The notes beneath the pieces are model-generated. The model was not told the origin of the DNA, ran no database searches, and saw only the letters and a list, made by a program, of their open reading frames with translations. Shown here piece after piece: positions 46,512 through 54,721 of a stretch of 64,000 nt of DNA. Source of the DNA: Rhodoligotrophos appendicifer (lineage in GTDB: Bacteria; Pseudomonadota; Alphaproteobacteria; Rhizobiales; Im1); NCBI RefSeq assembly GCF_007474605.1, contig NZ_VHKL01000003.1, forward strand, positions 465,293 to 529,292. Reading direction: 5' to 3'. The translations under genes were made by a program, and so were the position numbers. Within the stretch, counting starts at the first letter, position 1. Each line of letters begins with the position of its first letter.

Positions 46512-47687
46512 TCAATACCCTCCGCCGGTCGGCACGAACACCGTGCCCTCCATGATCCGCCGGGCGGTCCGTCCGAAGCCCAAAGCCTCGATCTCCATGC
46601 CGGCCTCGTTGTTCGCCTTGCGCGTCTTCACCACCACATGCATGACGCCCGACGGATGCCCGATGCTCAGCGTCTCCTTCTCCGCCGCACCGTTCCCCAT
46701 GGCTTGGTTGACGATCGAATCCGGCACGCGCGAGGCGGCCGCGATGCACATCGACCCGGTCCCCGCCATGCTCTCATGGCAGCGGTTCATGAAGATCAGC
46801 CGGGCCTTGAAGTCCATGTCCTTGGCCTCTGTGGGCTGACCGTTCAGCGTCTTGTAGGCGCTCGGTTCGGAGACGAACACGACGAAGGGCAGGAACGGGG
46901 ATTCCTCGTCCACCTTTGTCCAGCTCGAGGCATAGCCGATCCGCTCCGCCGCCTTGCCGCGGATTTCCCGCAGCCGTTGCACCAACCCGTGATCATGATT
47001 GATCTCCTCCGGCCCCTCGTCGCCGCGCAGGCCGATATCTTCAGCCCGGCAGAACACGATCGTATTCGCCACGTCGCAGATGGTGACCTCGAGGTCTTGC
47101 CCGCTTTCGAGCTTCAGCATGTCCGTCCGGTTTCCCGTCGGCAGCACCTTGCCGGTCTTGGCCCCGGCGGTGAGCCGGTAGTCCATGAAGATCTCCGCCC
47201 CCGTCCCCGGCACGCCGGCAATGGCGAAGTCGCCCTTCACCTTGGCGCGGCCCTGATGCACCGGCACCTTCGCGATCATGATCTTGGAGGTGTTGGTGTT
47301 GTGGATCCGCACCTCCGTGAACGGCTCTTCCGGCCGCACCAGCCCCGCATCGACGGCGAAGGGCCCGACGCCGGCGGAGATGTTTCCGCAATTGCCCGAA
47401 TAGTCGATCACCGGCTTGTCCAGTTCGGCCTGGGCGAAGGTATAGTCCACATCGGCACCTTCCACCGTGGCCGGTCCGATGATGGCGATCTTCGAGGTCA
47501 CCAGATGCGTCCCGCCGAGCCCGTCGATCTGCATCACGTCCGGCGTCCCCATCATCCGCAGCAGCAGGGCATCGCGTTCCCCGCCCGCCGGTGGCAGGTC
47601 ATGCTCGTGCAGATAGACGCCCTTGCTGGTCCCTCCGCGCATCAGGGTGCAGCGAATGCCGATCTGTTCCGCATCGTAATAGCTCAT
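46512..47687 (-). CDS. PrpF-family isomerase (aconitate/methylitaconate isomerase type)
   Basis: 391 residues of the PrpF fold (diaminopimelate-epimerase-like), which shifts double bonds in trans-aconitate, methylaconitate, 3-methylitaconate or oxalomesaconate. CTLMRGGTSKGVYL opens the protein; the active-site cysteine segments SGNCGNISAGVGPFA and GTGSMCIAAA are intact. It lies 30 nt after the tandem CoA transferase and is likely co-transcribed with it. With LeuC/LeuD-like and MmgE/PrpD proteins nearby, an unsaturated branched di/tricarboxylate is the likely substrate class. Confidence 0.9.
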   Translation of the reverse strand: MSYYDAEQIGIRCTLMRGGTSKGVYLHEHDLPPAGGERDALLLRMMGTPDVMQIDGLGGTHLVTSKIAIIGPATVEGADVDYTFAQAELDKPVIDYSGNCGNISAGVGPFAVDAGLVRPEEPFTEVRIHNTNTSKIMIAKVPVHQGRAKVKGDFAIAGVPGTGAEIFMDYRLTAGAKTGKVLPTGNRTDMLKLESGQDLEVTICDVANTIVFCRAEDIGLRGDEGPEEINHDHGLVQRLREIRGKAAERIGYASSWTKVDEESPFLPFVVFVSEPSAYKTLNGQPTEAKDMDFKARLIFMNRCHESMAGTGSMCIAAASRVPDSIVNQAMGNGAAEKETLSIGHPSGVMHVVVKTRKANNEAGMEIEALGFGRTARRIMEGTVFVPTGGGY

Positions 47688-47717
47688 GGTCGCGTCCTCT
47701 CTCGTCTCTTGCTGTGT

Positions 47718-49919
47718 CTAGACATTGGCGGGCCGGCGCATCGGCTCGGGCGGCGCGGAGTGACCGGCAAGCCGCGCGGCATCGTCATTGCCCTCGCCCA
47801 GCGGCCCGATGGGCTCACCGACCACGGCCGGTGTGCGCGACAGGCGGAAGGGCGGCCCGAGCAGGGGCCAGTCGAGCCCGTCGCTGTGGCGCCAGTTCAC
47901 GACGCCCGCCGTAACCGTCGCCGGATCATCCGCGACCTCCGCCACCGAGCGCACGATTGTCGCCGCAAAGCCCGCTTGGCTCAAGGCTGCTGCCGCTGCC
48001 GCACGCTCCAGGGCGGCGAACGCGATCCCCGTCTCCTGCTCCTGGGCCGCGACCGCCGCCGCATCGGCAGCGACCGCGACATGACCATCCCGGCAGGTGA
48101 TCATGGTCAGATCCTCTGGCGTCTCGCCGTTCCAGTTCGTCTGCGTCATCCACACCGCGGCATCCTGCATGGCAAGGTCGATCGCCTGCCCCTGCCCGCT
48201 CCGGTCGCGATATTCGAGCAGCGCCAGGATCGCGAAGCAGGCAAACAGGCCGCCGGTGATGTCGCCGGCCGAGATGCCGAGCTTCGTCGGCACCCCCTCG
48301 ACCCGGGTGAGGTCCATGATTCCCGACATGGCCTGCACCACCGTATCGAAGGCCGGCCGCCCGGGATGCACCGAGGAGGCTCCGAATCCGGAGATCCCGC
48401 AATAGACGAGCCGCGGATTGATCCGCTCCAGCGCGGCCGGGTCGTAGCCGAGCCGGGTGAGCGAGCCCGGCTTCATGTTTTCCACCAGCACATCCGCCGT
48501 CTCCAGCAACCCCTGGAAGATCTCGCGATCGGCCGCGTCGCGCAGGTCGAGGGCGACGCTGCGCTTGCCGCTGTTGCTCATGGCAAAGAAATAGCCCGTG
48601 CCGGCCTGATGCGGCGGCCAGGCCCGCGAGGCCTCCCCGGCGAGCGGCTCGACCTTGAGCACCTCCGCCCCCAGCGAGGCGAGCTGCCGGGCCGCCAGGG
48701 GCGCCGTCGTATACTGGCCGATCTCGATCACCCGCAGCCCTGCGCAGGGCAACTGCGGCGCACGCGTGTCTGCGCCAGCAGCAGAGCGCGGCGCACGCGT
48801 GTCGCCGCCAGCAGAATCACGGGGCGCCAGGCCGGCGACGAAGCTACGATCGCCATCCCGGACCGGGATCGCCTCCGGCGCAAGCCCGGGCGTCCGCGAG
48901 GCCTTGAGCGGCGCCCCGGCGACGAGGGCCTGTCCGCCAGTGACCGGATCCTTGAGCCGCAGGGCCATGCGCCGATGCATGACATTGTCGTCCTGCTCCA
49001 GCTTGGCGATTTCGAGGATCGGGCCCGAGGCGATGTCGCCGCGATTGAGCCGGTCGACGCAATGCTCCACCGACTGGCTGCCCATCCAGTCATTTACGAC
49101 CGCATCGACCTCCTCGACCCGGACGATCCGGTCGGCGAGCTTGGCGAGCGGACCATCCTGCGCCAGGGCCGGCGTCTCCATCAGCGCACAAAGCCTTGAC
49201 CAGTGCTCATCCTTGGCCGAACAGAGCAGCACCCAGCCGTCGCTGGCGCGATAGGCGTTCCAGGGGGCGGCCATGGGATGCCGGTTCCCGGCCCGCTTCG
49301 TGGCTTTGCCGCCGTAATGCAGCGGCAGATAGGTCGCCAGCGCGTTGATGCCGCATTCATAGATGCTGATATCGACCCGCTGCGGCACCCCGTCCAGGCG
49401 GCGGCTGCGGATTGCCGCCACCACGCCGGTCGCCGCATAGAGCCCGGCGTGAAATTCGAGGGCGGAGACCTCCGACGGCATGGGCGGCAGGCTCGGCAAT
49501 CCCGTGACGTCGGCGACGCCGGTTACCGCCTGCAGCAGCTTCTCGCCCCAGCCGCGCTGCTCCGCCGGCGCATCAGACCCGAACCCGGTGACGTCGCAGA
49601 CGATGGCACGGTCGGTCACCAGCGCGGCCACAGCATCGCCGAGCGGGCTTGCCACATCGGACGAGGTCAGCACCACATCCGCAGCGGCCACGGCCTTGGC
49701 CAGCATCGCCTGGTCCTCGGCCCGCTCGCTCCAGCCCAGGCTGCGTTTTCCCGCCGTCAGCGTGGCGCGGCTGCGCCATTTATGGTGCGAGCCCGGCTGC
49801 TCCGGCTCGACGACGATCACCGTCGCTCCGGCCTGAGCCAGCAGCAGGCCGCAGGCGGCACAGGCGACCCGGTCGCCGACTTCGAGCACGATGAGATCTG
49901 ACAGGGCCGTTCGCTGCAT
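47718..49919 (-). CDS. Tandem-fused class III CoA transferase (two CaiB domains)
   Basis: 733 residues, about twice the usual length. Domain 1 (about 1-365) starts DLIVLEVGDRVACAACGLLLAQAGA; its active-site segment is LEFHAGLYAATG with Glu155 where Asp is expected. Domain 2 (about 391-733) has GLRVIEIGQYTTAPLAARQL and GISAGDITGGLF with Asp553. The linker (about 365-390) contains DTRAP twice. The Glu-domain/Asp-domain order parallels the separate gene pair at 40220/41368. ATG 49919 has AAGGTG upstream. An intact open frame across both domains argues for a real fusion. Confidence 0.9.
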   Translation of the reverse strand: MQRTALSDLIVLEVGDRVACAACGLLLAQAGATVIVVEPEQPGSHHKWRSRATLTAGKRSLGWSERAEDQAMLAKAVAAADVVLTSSDVASPLGDAVAALVTDRAIVCDVTGFGSDAPAEQRGWGEKLLQAVTGVADVTGLPSLPPMPSEVSALEFHAGLYAATGVVAAIRSRRLDGVPQRVDISIYECGINALATYLPLHYGGKATKRAGNRHPMAAPWNAYRASDGWVLLCSAKDEHWSRLCALMETPALAQDGPLAKLADRIVRVEEVDAVVNDWMGSQSVEHCVDRLNRGDIASGPILEIAKLEQDDNVMHRRMALRLKDPVTGGQALVAGAPLKASRTPGLAPEAIPVRDGDRSFVAGLAPRDSAGGDTRAPRSAAGADTRAPQLPCAGLRVIEIGQYTTAPLAARQLASLGAEVLKVEPLAGEASRAWPPHQAGTGYFFAMSNSGKRSVALDLRDAADREIFQGLLETADVLVENMKPGSLTRLGYDPAALERINPRLVYCGISGFGASSVHPGRPAFDTVVQAMSGIMDLTRVEGVPTKLGISAGDITGGLFACFAILALLEYRDRSGQGQAIDLAMQDAAVWMTQTNWNGETPEDLTMITCRDGHVAVAADAAAVAAQEQETGIAFAALERAAAAAALSQAGFAATIVRSVAEVADDPATVTAGVVNWRHSDGLDWPLLGPPFRLSRTPAVVGEPIGPLGEGNDDAARLAGHSAPPEPMRRPANV
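48760..48826. repeat. Imperfect 33-bp tandem duplication in the CoA-transferase linker
   Basis: GGCGCACGCGTGTC occurs twice, 33 bp apart (about 48759 and 48792), each followed by GCCAGCAG. On the coding strand it gives the repeated DTRAP peptide joining the two domains. The period is a multiple of three, so the frame is kept. Confidence 0.65.
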
Positions 49920-49945
49920 CGCACCTTCTCGAGTTTCACTCTACG

Positions 49946-49956
49946 GAACTAGGTTC
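49946..49956. promoter_or_regulatory. Small inverted repeat GAAC-TAG-GTTC upstream of the fused CoA transferase
   Basis: Perfect 4-bp arms with a 3-bp centre, 27 nt before the ATG at 49919 and inside a slightly AT-richer 120-nt gap. It could be an operator over the promoter of the CoA transferase/PrpF unit; it is short enough that chance is possible. Confidence 0.3.
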
Positions 49957-50038
49957 ATTTTACCCATGCTACCAACCCGACCCCCTGCTCGTCCAGCCCC
50001 GGAGGGCCGATCAACGTCCCTCATTTCACCTTTGCCCA

Positions 50039-50809
50039 TCACCGCCCCGTGAAGTGGGGCTTGCGCTTGTCCAGGAAGGCGCGCGCGCCTTCCTTCTGGT
50101 CGGCGGTATCGAACAGCAGCTGGAAGGCCTTCCGTTCCAGGCGCAGCGCCGTATCCAGGGGCGCATCCTCGCCCGCCGCCACCACTTCCTTGATCTGCGC
50201 CACCGCTAGGGGCGGCATCGCGGCGATCCGTTCCGCGATTTTGAGAGCCTCGGCGAGCGCCGACCCGTCCGGCACCACGCGGCTCGCGAGCCCCATCTCG
50301 AAGGCGGCGCGCCCGCTGAAGGTCTCCCCCGTCAGCACCAGCAGCATGGTCTTGTACTTGCCGATCGCCCGCAACAGCCGCTGCGTGCCCCCGGCGCCCG
50401 GCATCACCCCCACCTTCACCTCGGGTTGGCCGAAAGTTGCGGTCTCGCCGGCGACGATGATGTCGGCATGCATGGCAAGCTCGCAGCCGCCGCCCAGCGC
50501 ATAGCCCTCCACGGCTGCGATGACCGGCTTGGGAAACCGCGTCAGCGACTCCCACAACACGTGCAGCTTGCGCAGCAGGTGATCGACCGGCTGCGTCTCC
50601 AGCATCACCTTGATGTCCGCCCCGGCGACGAACACCGTCTCGCTGCCGGTGAGCACCACCGCCCGGATCTCCTCATCCTGCGCCAGCCCGTCAAACGCGG
50701 CAGCCAACCCCTGCCGCACCTCCATGTTGAGGGCGTTGAGCGCTTCCGGCCGGCTGATCTGGACCTGGGCGACCCCGGCGACGGGCCGGGTGACGATGAC
50801 GACCGACAT
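50039..50809 (-). CDS. Enoyl-CoA hydratase (PaaF/FadB-type crotonase)
   Basis: 256 residues from ATG 50809. Both catalytic glutamates are present: GYALGGGCELAMHADI and FGQPEVKVGVMPGAGGTQRL; VFVAGADIKVM forms the oxyanion hole. The frame stays open about 240 nt further upstream but runs through tandem repeats and does not resemble the family. It is separated by 119 nt from the CoA-transferase unit and has its own upstream region. Confidence 0.91.
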   Translation of the reverse strand: MSVVIVTRPVAGVAQVQISRPEALNALNMEVRQGLAAAFDGLAQDEEIRAVVLTGSETVFVAGADIKVMLETQPVDHLLRKLHVLWESLTRFPKPVIAAVEGYALGGGCELAMHADIIVAGETATFGQPEVKVGVMPGAGGTQRLLRAIGKYKTMLLVLTGETFSGRAAFEMGLASRVVPDGSALAEALKIAERIAAMPPLAVAQIKEVVAAGEDAPLDTALRLERKAFQLLFDTADQKEGARAFLDKRKPHFTGR

Positions 50810-50822
50810 GCATGATCTCACT

Positions 50823-50871
50823 GTTGAAAACGGGAAACCGTTGAAAACGGGAAGCCGTTGAAACGGGAGCG
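50823..50871. repeat. 17-bp tandem repeats upstream of the crotonase gene
   Basis: GTTGAAAACGGGAAACC, GTTGAAAACGGGAAGCC and a shortened GTTGAAACGGGAGCG lie head to tail, beginning 14 nt upstream of the ATG at 50809. Each junction can form a small hairpin, AACGG-GAAA-CCGTT. They fall in the 5' leader or promoter of the leftward crotonase gene, in a 239-nt region shared with the rightward Ldh-type gene. Direct-repeat regulator sites or a leader structure are possible. Confidence 0.75.
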
Positions 50872-51048
50872 CCCAGGCTAGCGGGGTCCACGCCTCGGAT
50901 CCAGGTCCGATTTCCGACGGAAGGCGACTGCTGACGCCGCCGTCCTCAGCGTATACAACTCTCCGGTCCGGCCTCAAGGCCGGCGCCGTCGCGGCGAGCC
51001 CCCGGGGAGCGCTGCTTGCTGACAACATGGAAGACGATGGGAACACGC

Positions 51049-52050
51049 ATGAAGCTCTCGGCCGAAGACCTCCGCCAATTGGTGATGCGCATCTTTCTGG
51101 AGAATGGCTGCTCCGAGACCACGGCCCGCGCCCTCACCCACACGGTCATGACCGCCGAGGTCGCCGGCACGCTGAGCCATGGCGTCTTTCGCATGCCGGG
51201 CTACGTCTCCAGCCTGCGCGCCGGCTGGGTCGACGGCAAGGCCGAGCCCATCGTCGAGGACCGCGCGCCCGGTGTCGTCACCGTCGACGGCGCCAATGGC
51301 TTCTCCCAGGTCGCCCAGGAGGCCGGCCGCGACCTCGTGATGGACAAGGCCCGCCACTGCGGGATCGCCGCCCTCTCCATCCGCAATGCCCATCATTACG
51401 CCGCCCTCTGGCCTGATCTCGAGCCCTTCGGCGAGGCCGGACTGGCGGGCCTTGCCTTCGTGAACTCCCTGAGCCTCATGGCGCCCTGGGGCGGCACCCG
51501 CGCGCTGCTCGGCACCAATCCCATGGGCTTCGTCTGGCCGCGGGCCGGCAAGCCGCCCTTGCTCTGGGACCAGGCCTCCAGCGTCATGGCCCATGGCGAG
51601 GTGCTCATGCATGCCCGTGACGGCAAGTCCCTCCCCCCGGGTGTCGGCTACGATGCCGAGGGCCGCGAGACCACCGATCCGGCCGGCATCCGCGACGGCG
51701 GCGCCTTGGCGAGCTTCGGCAAGCACAAGGGCACCTCCATCGCCCTGATGGTCGAGCTGCTGGCGGCGGGCCTCGGCGGCGGTCTGTTCGGCTTCGAGGA
51801 CCAGTCCCGCAAGCTTCCCCCGCCGAAGACCTGCAGCGCCGGCATGACCATCATCGTCATCGATCCCGCCCGCTTCGGCGACGGCGTCATCGAGCGCGCC
51901 GAGGACATGTTCGCCGAATATGCCACCAACGAGGGGGCCCGCCTGCCCGGCGAGCGCCGCCATGGCAATCGCGACCGCTCCGCCGCCCAGGGCCTGGAGG
52001 TGGCCGACGCCCAATATGAGAAGCTCATGGAGCTCCTCCCTGCCGGCTGA
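51049..52050 (+). CDS. Ldh-family (type 2 malate/L-lactate) NAD(P) dehydrogenase
   Basis: 333 residues from ATG 51049, the start that best matches family N-termini (MKLSAEDLRQLV). TTG 51016 (good GGGAG) and ATG 51037 are alternatives. ISAEDL-type opening, SHGVFRMPGYV, AHHYAALWP with the catalytic His, and TNPMGFVWPR fit the malate/ureidoglycolate/2,3-diketogulonate dehydrogenase family, unrelated to ordinary LDH/MDH. Substrate unknown; it reduces or oxidises a 2-hydroxy/2-oxo acid. It ends at a strong hairpin. Confidence 0.87.
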   Translation: MKLSAEDLRQLVMRIFLENGCSETTARALTHTVMTAEVAGTLSHGVFRMPGYVSSLRAGWVDGKAEPIVEDRAPGVVTVDGANGFSQVAQEAGRDLVMDKARHCGIAALSIRNAHHYAALWPDLEPFGEAGLAGLAFVNSLSLMAPWGGTRALLGTNPMGFVWPRAGKPPLLWDQASSVMAHGEVLMHARDGKSLPPGVGYDAEGRETTDPAGIRDGGALASFGKHKGTSIALMVELLAAGLGGGLFGFEDQSRKLPPPKTCSAGMTIIVIDPARFGDGVIERAEDMFAEYATNEGARLPGERRHGNRDRSAAQGLEVADAQYEKLMELLPAG

Positions 52051-52072
52051 CCCGCGTCCCCAGCAGCCAGCT

Positions 52073-52098
52073 GCGACGGCGGCGAACCCCGCCGTCGC
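52073..52098. terminator. Bidirectional stem-loop between convergent genes
   Basis: GCGACGGCGG (52073-52082) and CCGCCGTCGC (52089-52098) form a perfect 10-bp stem with loop CGAACC, between the Ldh-type gene and the DUF1127 gene, which converge. No T-run follows on either strand, so it is a terminator by position and structure rather than a textbook intrinsic one. Confidence 0.7.
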
Positions 52099-52119
52099 GT
52101 GCTCTTGCCACCTCGCGTC

Positions 52120-52419
52120 TCAACCATCGCGCGCCGTGCCGTCCGGCCGATCGCCCGGACGCAGATAGCGCTCGCCGCGCCCATAGGCATCGAGGATCGC
52201 GGGGATGTCCTCGCGATAGAGCCCGCAATCCTTCATGAGCCGCGGCTCCAGCCTCGACAGCAGCAGGAGGCCGTCACGGCGCCGGCGGCGCCGGCGGTAG
52301 CGTTCGAACACTGTGCGGACAAGCCGGGCGCCCCCCTTCGCCACCGCCGGCGCCCGTGCGGCCAGCGCGCCTGCCGCAGCGAGGATCCGCGCTTTGGTCG
52401 CCGGGACTGTTTTGCCCAT
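52120..52419 (-). CDS. DUF1127 domain protein
   Basis: 99 residues from ATG 52419 (GAGGG upstream; a further ATG at 52488 would add 23 residues). A basic tract RRRRRRRD is followed by the DUF1127 core LSRLEPRLMKDCGLYREDI. Such short proteins of alphaproteobacteria include RNA-associated factors affecting phosphate/carbon metabolism. This one has an unusually long N-terminal Ala/Lys-rich part. It is divergent from the GntR/aminotransferase regulator, with the inverted repeat at 52501 between them. Confidence 0.83.
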   Translation of the reverse strand: MGKTVPATKARILAAAGALAARAPAVAKGGARLVRTVFERYRRRRRRRDGLLLLSRLEPRLMKDCGLYREDIPAILDAYGRGERYLRPGDRPDGTARDG

Positions 52420-52500
52420 GAAGGCCCTCGTGGAATGACTATCGACACAGGCCGATTGTCTCTCCTTCACGCGATACAGTCGATGCAATAGATCTCAACA

Positions 52501-52520
52501 CGTGAGAGACATTTCTCACG
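52501..52520. promoter_or_regulatory. Inverted repeat CGTGAGA-N6-TCTCACG
   Basis: CGTGAGAGACATTTCTCACG: perfect 7-bp arms in the divergent region between DUF1127 and the GntR-type regulator, 78 nt before the latter's chosen ATG. The flanks extend it imperfectly (CAACA/TTG). A likely operator, possibly autoregulatory. Confidence 0.55.
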
Positions 52521-52597
52521 TTGTCGGTCCGCTTTAGCGTCGGAGGACTGGATTTTGCGTGGAATTCCCGCGCCTTCGGAGGTATAGAAACAGGGGC

Positions 52598-53986
52598 ATG
52601 GCGCCGATTGTCCCGGCGTGTTGGTCAATGGGTGATACAATCGCGACCGCTGTGACAGACCCGATCCCCGCAGGCGAAGGCCGGCTCCACGACCGCCTCG
52701 CCACTCTCCTCGAGCAGAGGGTGCGCGAGGCCATGAAGCCCGGCGAGCGCCTGCCGCCGCATCGCGACCTTGCCCGCCAGTTCGGCGTCGCCATCGGCAC
52801 CGTGACCAGGGCCATCGACAGCCTGAGCGAGCGTGGCATCGTCCGCGGCGAGCCGGGCCGGGGCACCTTCGTGCTTGCCGCCGAGCGCCCTCGCCGCCTC
52901 GACGGCCCCATCGACCTCAGCCTCAACGCACCCCCGCCGCTGCTGTCGCCCGATGCCCTTGCTGCCGCCTCCGAGCGGGCGGCCCGCACCGTCATCTCTT
53001 TGCCCAATGGCGGCTATGTCGACCTGACCGGCACCCCCGGGCAGCGCCGGGTCATGGCCGGCTGGCTCGCCCGCACCCGGCTCGACTGCGCCGCCGACGA
53101 TCTCGTCCTCTGCGTCGGCGCCCAGCAGGGCCTCGCTCTGGCCTTTGCCGATCTCGCCCGCCGCTCGCGCCAGATCGCCACGGAAGGCGCGACCTTCCCC
53201 GGCGCGCTGGCCGTCGCCCACCAGCTCGGACTGGAGGTCCTGCCCATCGCCCATGACGAGGAGGGCATGGTGCCGGATGCCCTCGAGCGTTGCTTCTCCG
53301 AGACCGCCTGCCGCGCTCTCTACGTCACCCCCATCTGCCAGAATCCCCTCGGCTTCGAGATGACCGCGGCCCGCCGTCGCGACATCCTGCGCATCTGCAA
53401 GGTCCATGATGCCGTCATCGTCGAGGACGACATCTACAGCATCTATGGCAGCCGGGGTGCTCCGACCTTCAAGGAGCTGGCCCCCGACCGCGTCTATTAC
53501 GTCACCAGCCTGTCCAAGAGTGTCACGGCCCTCGTCCGCCTCGGCGTCCTGGCCCCGCCGGCCGCCCGCCGCGACGCCATTGCCGCACGCCTGCGGGCCG
53601 AGATCTGGGGACCGGCGCCGCTCGCCGTGGAGACCGGCTGCAACTTGATCGAGATGGGCCAGGATGTCGGTCTCGCCCTCCAGTTCCGCCGCGAAGCCCG
53701 CGACCGCGTCCACCTCGCGAGCCGCCGCTTGGATCTGGTCGCCCTGCCCATGCCCGACGGCGCCCCCCATCTCTGGCTGCCCATGCGCTTGAGCGAGGCG
53801 GAACGCCTGGCCCGCCGGGCCGCCGATATCGGCATCCGCCTGACCCCGCCGGACTCCATGCTGGTGCCCGGCACCGAGCTTGCCGGCATCCGCCTCTGCC
53901 TGATGACGGTCGCCATGGACGATCTCGATCAGGCGCTCCAGTCTCTCGCCGGCCTCGCCCGGGCGCCTCTCGACATGGTGATCTGA
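52598..53986 (+). CDS. GntR/MocR-type transcriptional regulator with aminotransferase domain
   Basis: 462 residues from ATG 52598 (CAGGGG just upstream; GTG 52559 and ATG 52628 are alternatives). A GntR winged helix (RLPPHRDLARQFGVAIGTVT) is joined to a fold-type I aminotransferase domain with EDDIYSIYG and the PLP lysine in TSLSKSVTAL (Lys307). MocR/PdxR/YdcR-type regulators sense PLP or an amine. It lies directly upstream of a LysE exporter, which is the most likely target; a 10-nt palindrome sits between them. Confidence 0.9.
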   Translation: MAPIVPACWSMGDTIATAVTDPIPAGEGRLHDRLATLLEQRVREAMKPGERLPPHRDLARQFGVAIGTVTRAIDSLSERGIVRGEPGRGTFVLAAERPRRLDGPIDLSLNAPPPLLSPDALAAASERAARTVISLPNGGYVDLTGTPGQRRVMAGWLARTRLDCAADDLVLCVGAQQGLALAFADLARRSRQIATEGATFPGALAVAHQLGLEVLPIAHDEEGMVPDALERCFSETACRALYVTPICQNPLGFEMTAARRRDILRICKVHDAVIVEDDIYSIYGSRGAPTFKELAPDRVYYVTSLSKSVTALVRLGVLAPPAARRDAIAARLRAEIWGPAPLAVETGCNLIEMGQDVGLALQFRREARDRVHLASRRLDLVALPMPDGAPHLWLPMRLSEAERLARRAADIGIRLTPPDSMLVPGTELAGIRLCLMTVAMDDLDQALQSLAGLARAPLDMVI

Positions 53987-54034
53987 ACCTCTCTTAGAGG
54001 CTGACGCACATATTGTATTGCGCTTTCGATTATC

Positions 54035-54044
54035 GTATCGATAC
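54035..54044. promoter_or_regulatory. Palindrome GTATCGATAC before the LysE gene
   Basis: A perfect 10-nt palindrome in the AT-rich gap between the MocR-type regulator and the LysE gene, 29 nt before the latter's ATG. The hairpin CCTCT-CTT-AGAGG lies at the regulator's 3' end just before it. Candidate binding site for the upstream regulator. Confidence 0.35.
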
Positions 54045-54072
54045 ATCCATGATATGTTAACGAAGAAATCCC

Positions 54073-54678
54073 ATGGCCCCCGAACAGATCGCCGCCATCG
54101 CGGCCTATGCCTTCGCCAGCTCCATCACCCCCGGCCCCAACAACACCATGCTCATGGCCTCGGGCGTGAATTTCGGCTTTCAGCGCTCGATCCCGCATAT
54201 GCTGGGCGTCTGCTGCGGCTTCAGCGCCATGCTGCTGGCTCTGGGCTGCGGCATCGGCAGCCTGTTTCAGGCCTATCCCGCTCTCCACGACATCCTCCGC
54301 TATGTCGGCGGCGCCTATATGCTCTACCTCGCCTGGATCATCGCCACCGCCCATCCTCAGAACGCCGTCCAGAGCCGCGATCCCATCAGCTTTCTCCAGG
54401 CGGCGGCCTTCCAGCTGGTCAATCCCAAGGCCTGGATGATGGCGATCGGCGCCGTGGCCGGCTATGTCGCCACCGACAACCTCCTGGCCAGCCTCGCGGT
54501 GCTGACGGGGATCTTCGCCGTCATCAACGCCCTGTGCATCATCGCCTGGACCGGCGGCGGGGTCGCGTTGCGCCGCGCCCTCGGCAGCAGCGAACGCCTG
54601 CGCCTGTTCAACGTCGCCATGGCGCTCCTGCTCGTGGTCTCCCTGATCCCCATGGTCTTCCCTCATCTTCTCGAGTGA
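54073..54678 (+). CDS. LysE-family amino-acid/metabolite exporter
   Basis: 201 residues with six hydrophobic segments. ASSITPGPNNTMLMASG near residue 15 holds the LysE/RhtB TPGPNN signature, and FQLVNPKAWMMAIGA is the second family motif. Inner-membrane efflux of an amino acid or related compound. It lies 86 nt after the MocR-type regulator, likely its target, and 43 nt before the LysR gene. Confidence 0.92.
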   Translation: MAPEQIAAIAAYAFASSITPGPNNTMLMASGVNFGFQRSIPHMLGVCCGFSAMLLALGCGIGSLFQAYPALHDILRYVGGAYMLYLAWIIATAHPQNAVQSRDPISFLQAAAFQLVNPKAWMMAIGAVAGYVATDNLLASLAVLTGIFAVINALCIIAWTGGGVALRRALGSSERLRLFNVAMALLLVVSLIPMVFPHLLE

Positions 54679-54721
54679 GGCGTCATGGCGATCTCCGCTC
54701 CTTTCACCCCGAGTCGAAGCC

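Noticed and set aside
18304..47687. A complete methylcitrate cycle
   Set aside because: PrpF and PrpD-family proteins are present, but no methylcitrate synthase or methylisocitrate lyase gene, and the aconitase-type enzyme is LeuCD-like, not AcnD.
46380..49199. A 939-residue plus-strand frame opposite PrpF and the fused CoA transferase
   Set aside because: It starts inside the repeat cluster and is antisense to two genes with intact active-site motifs.
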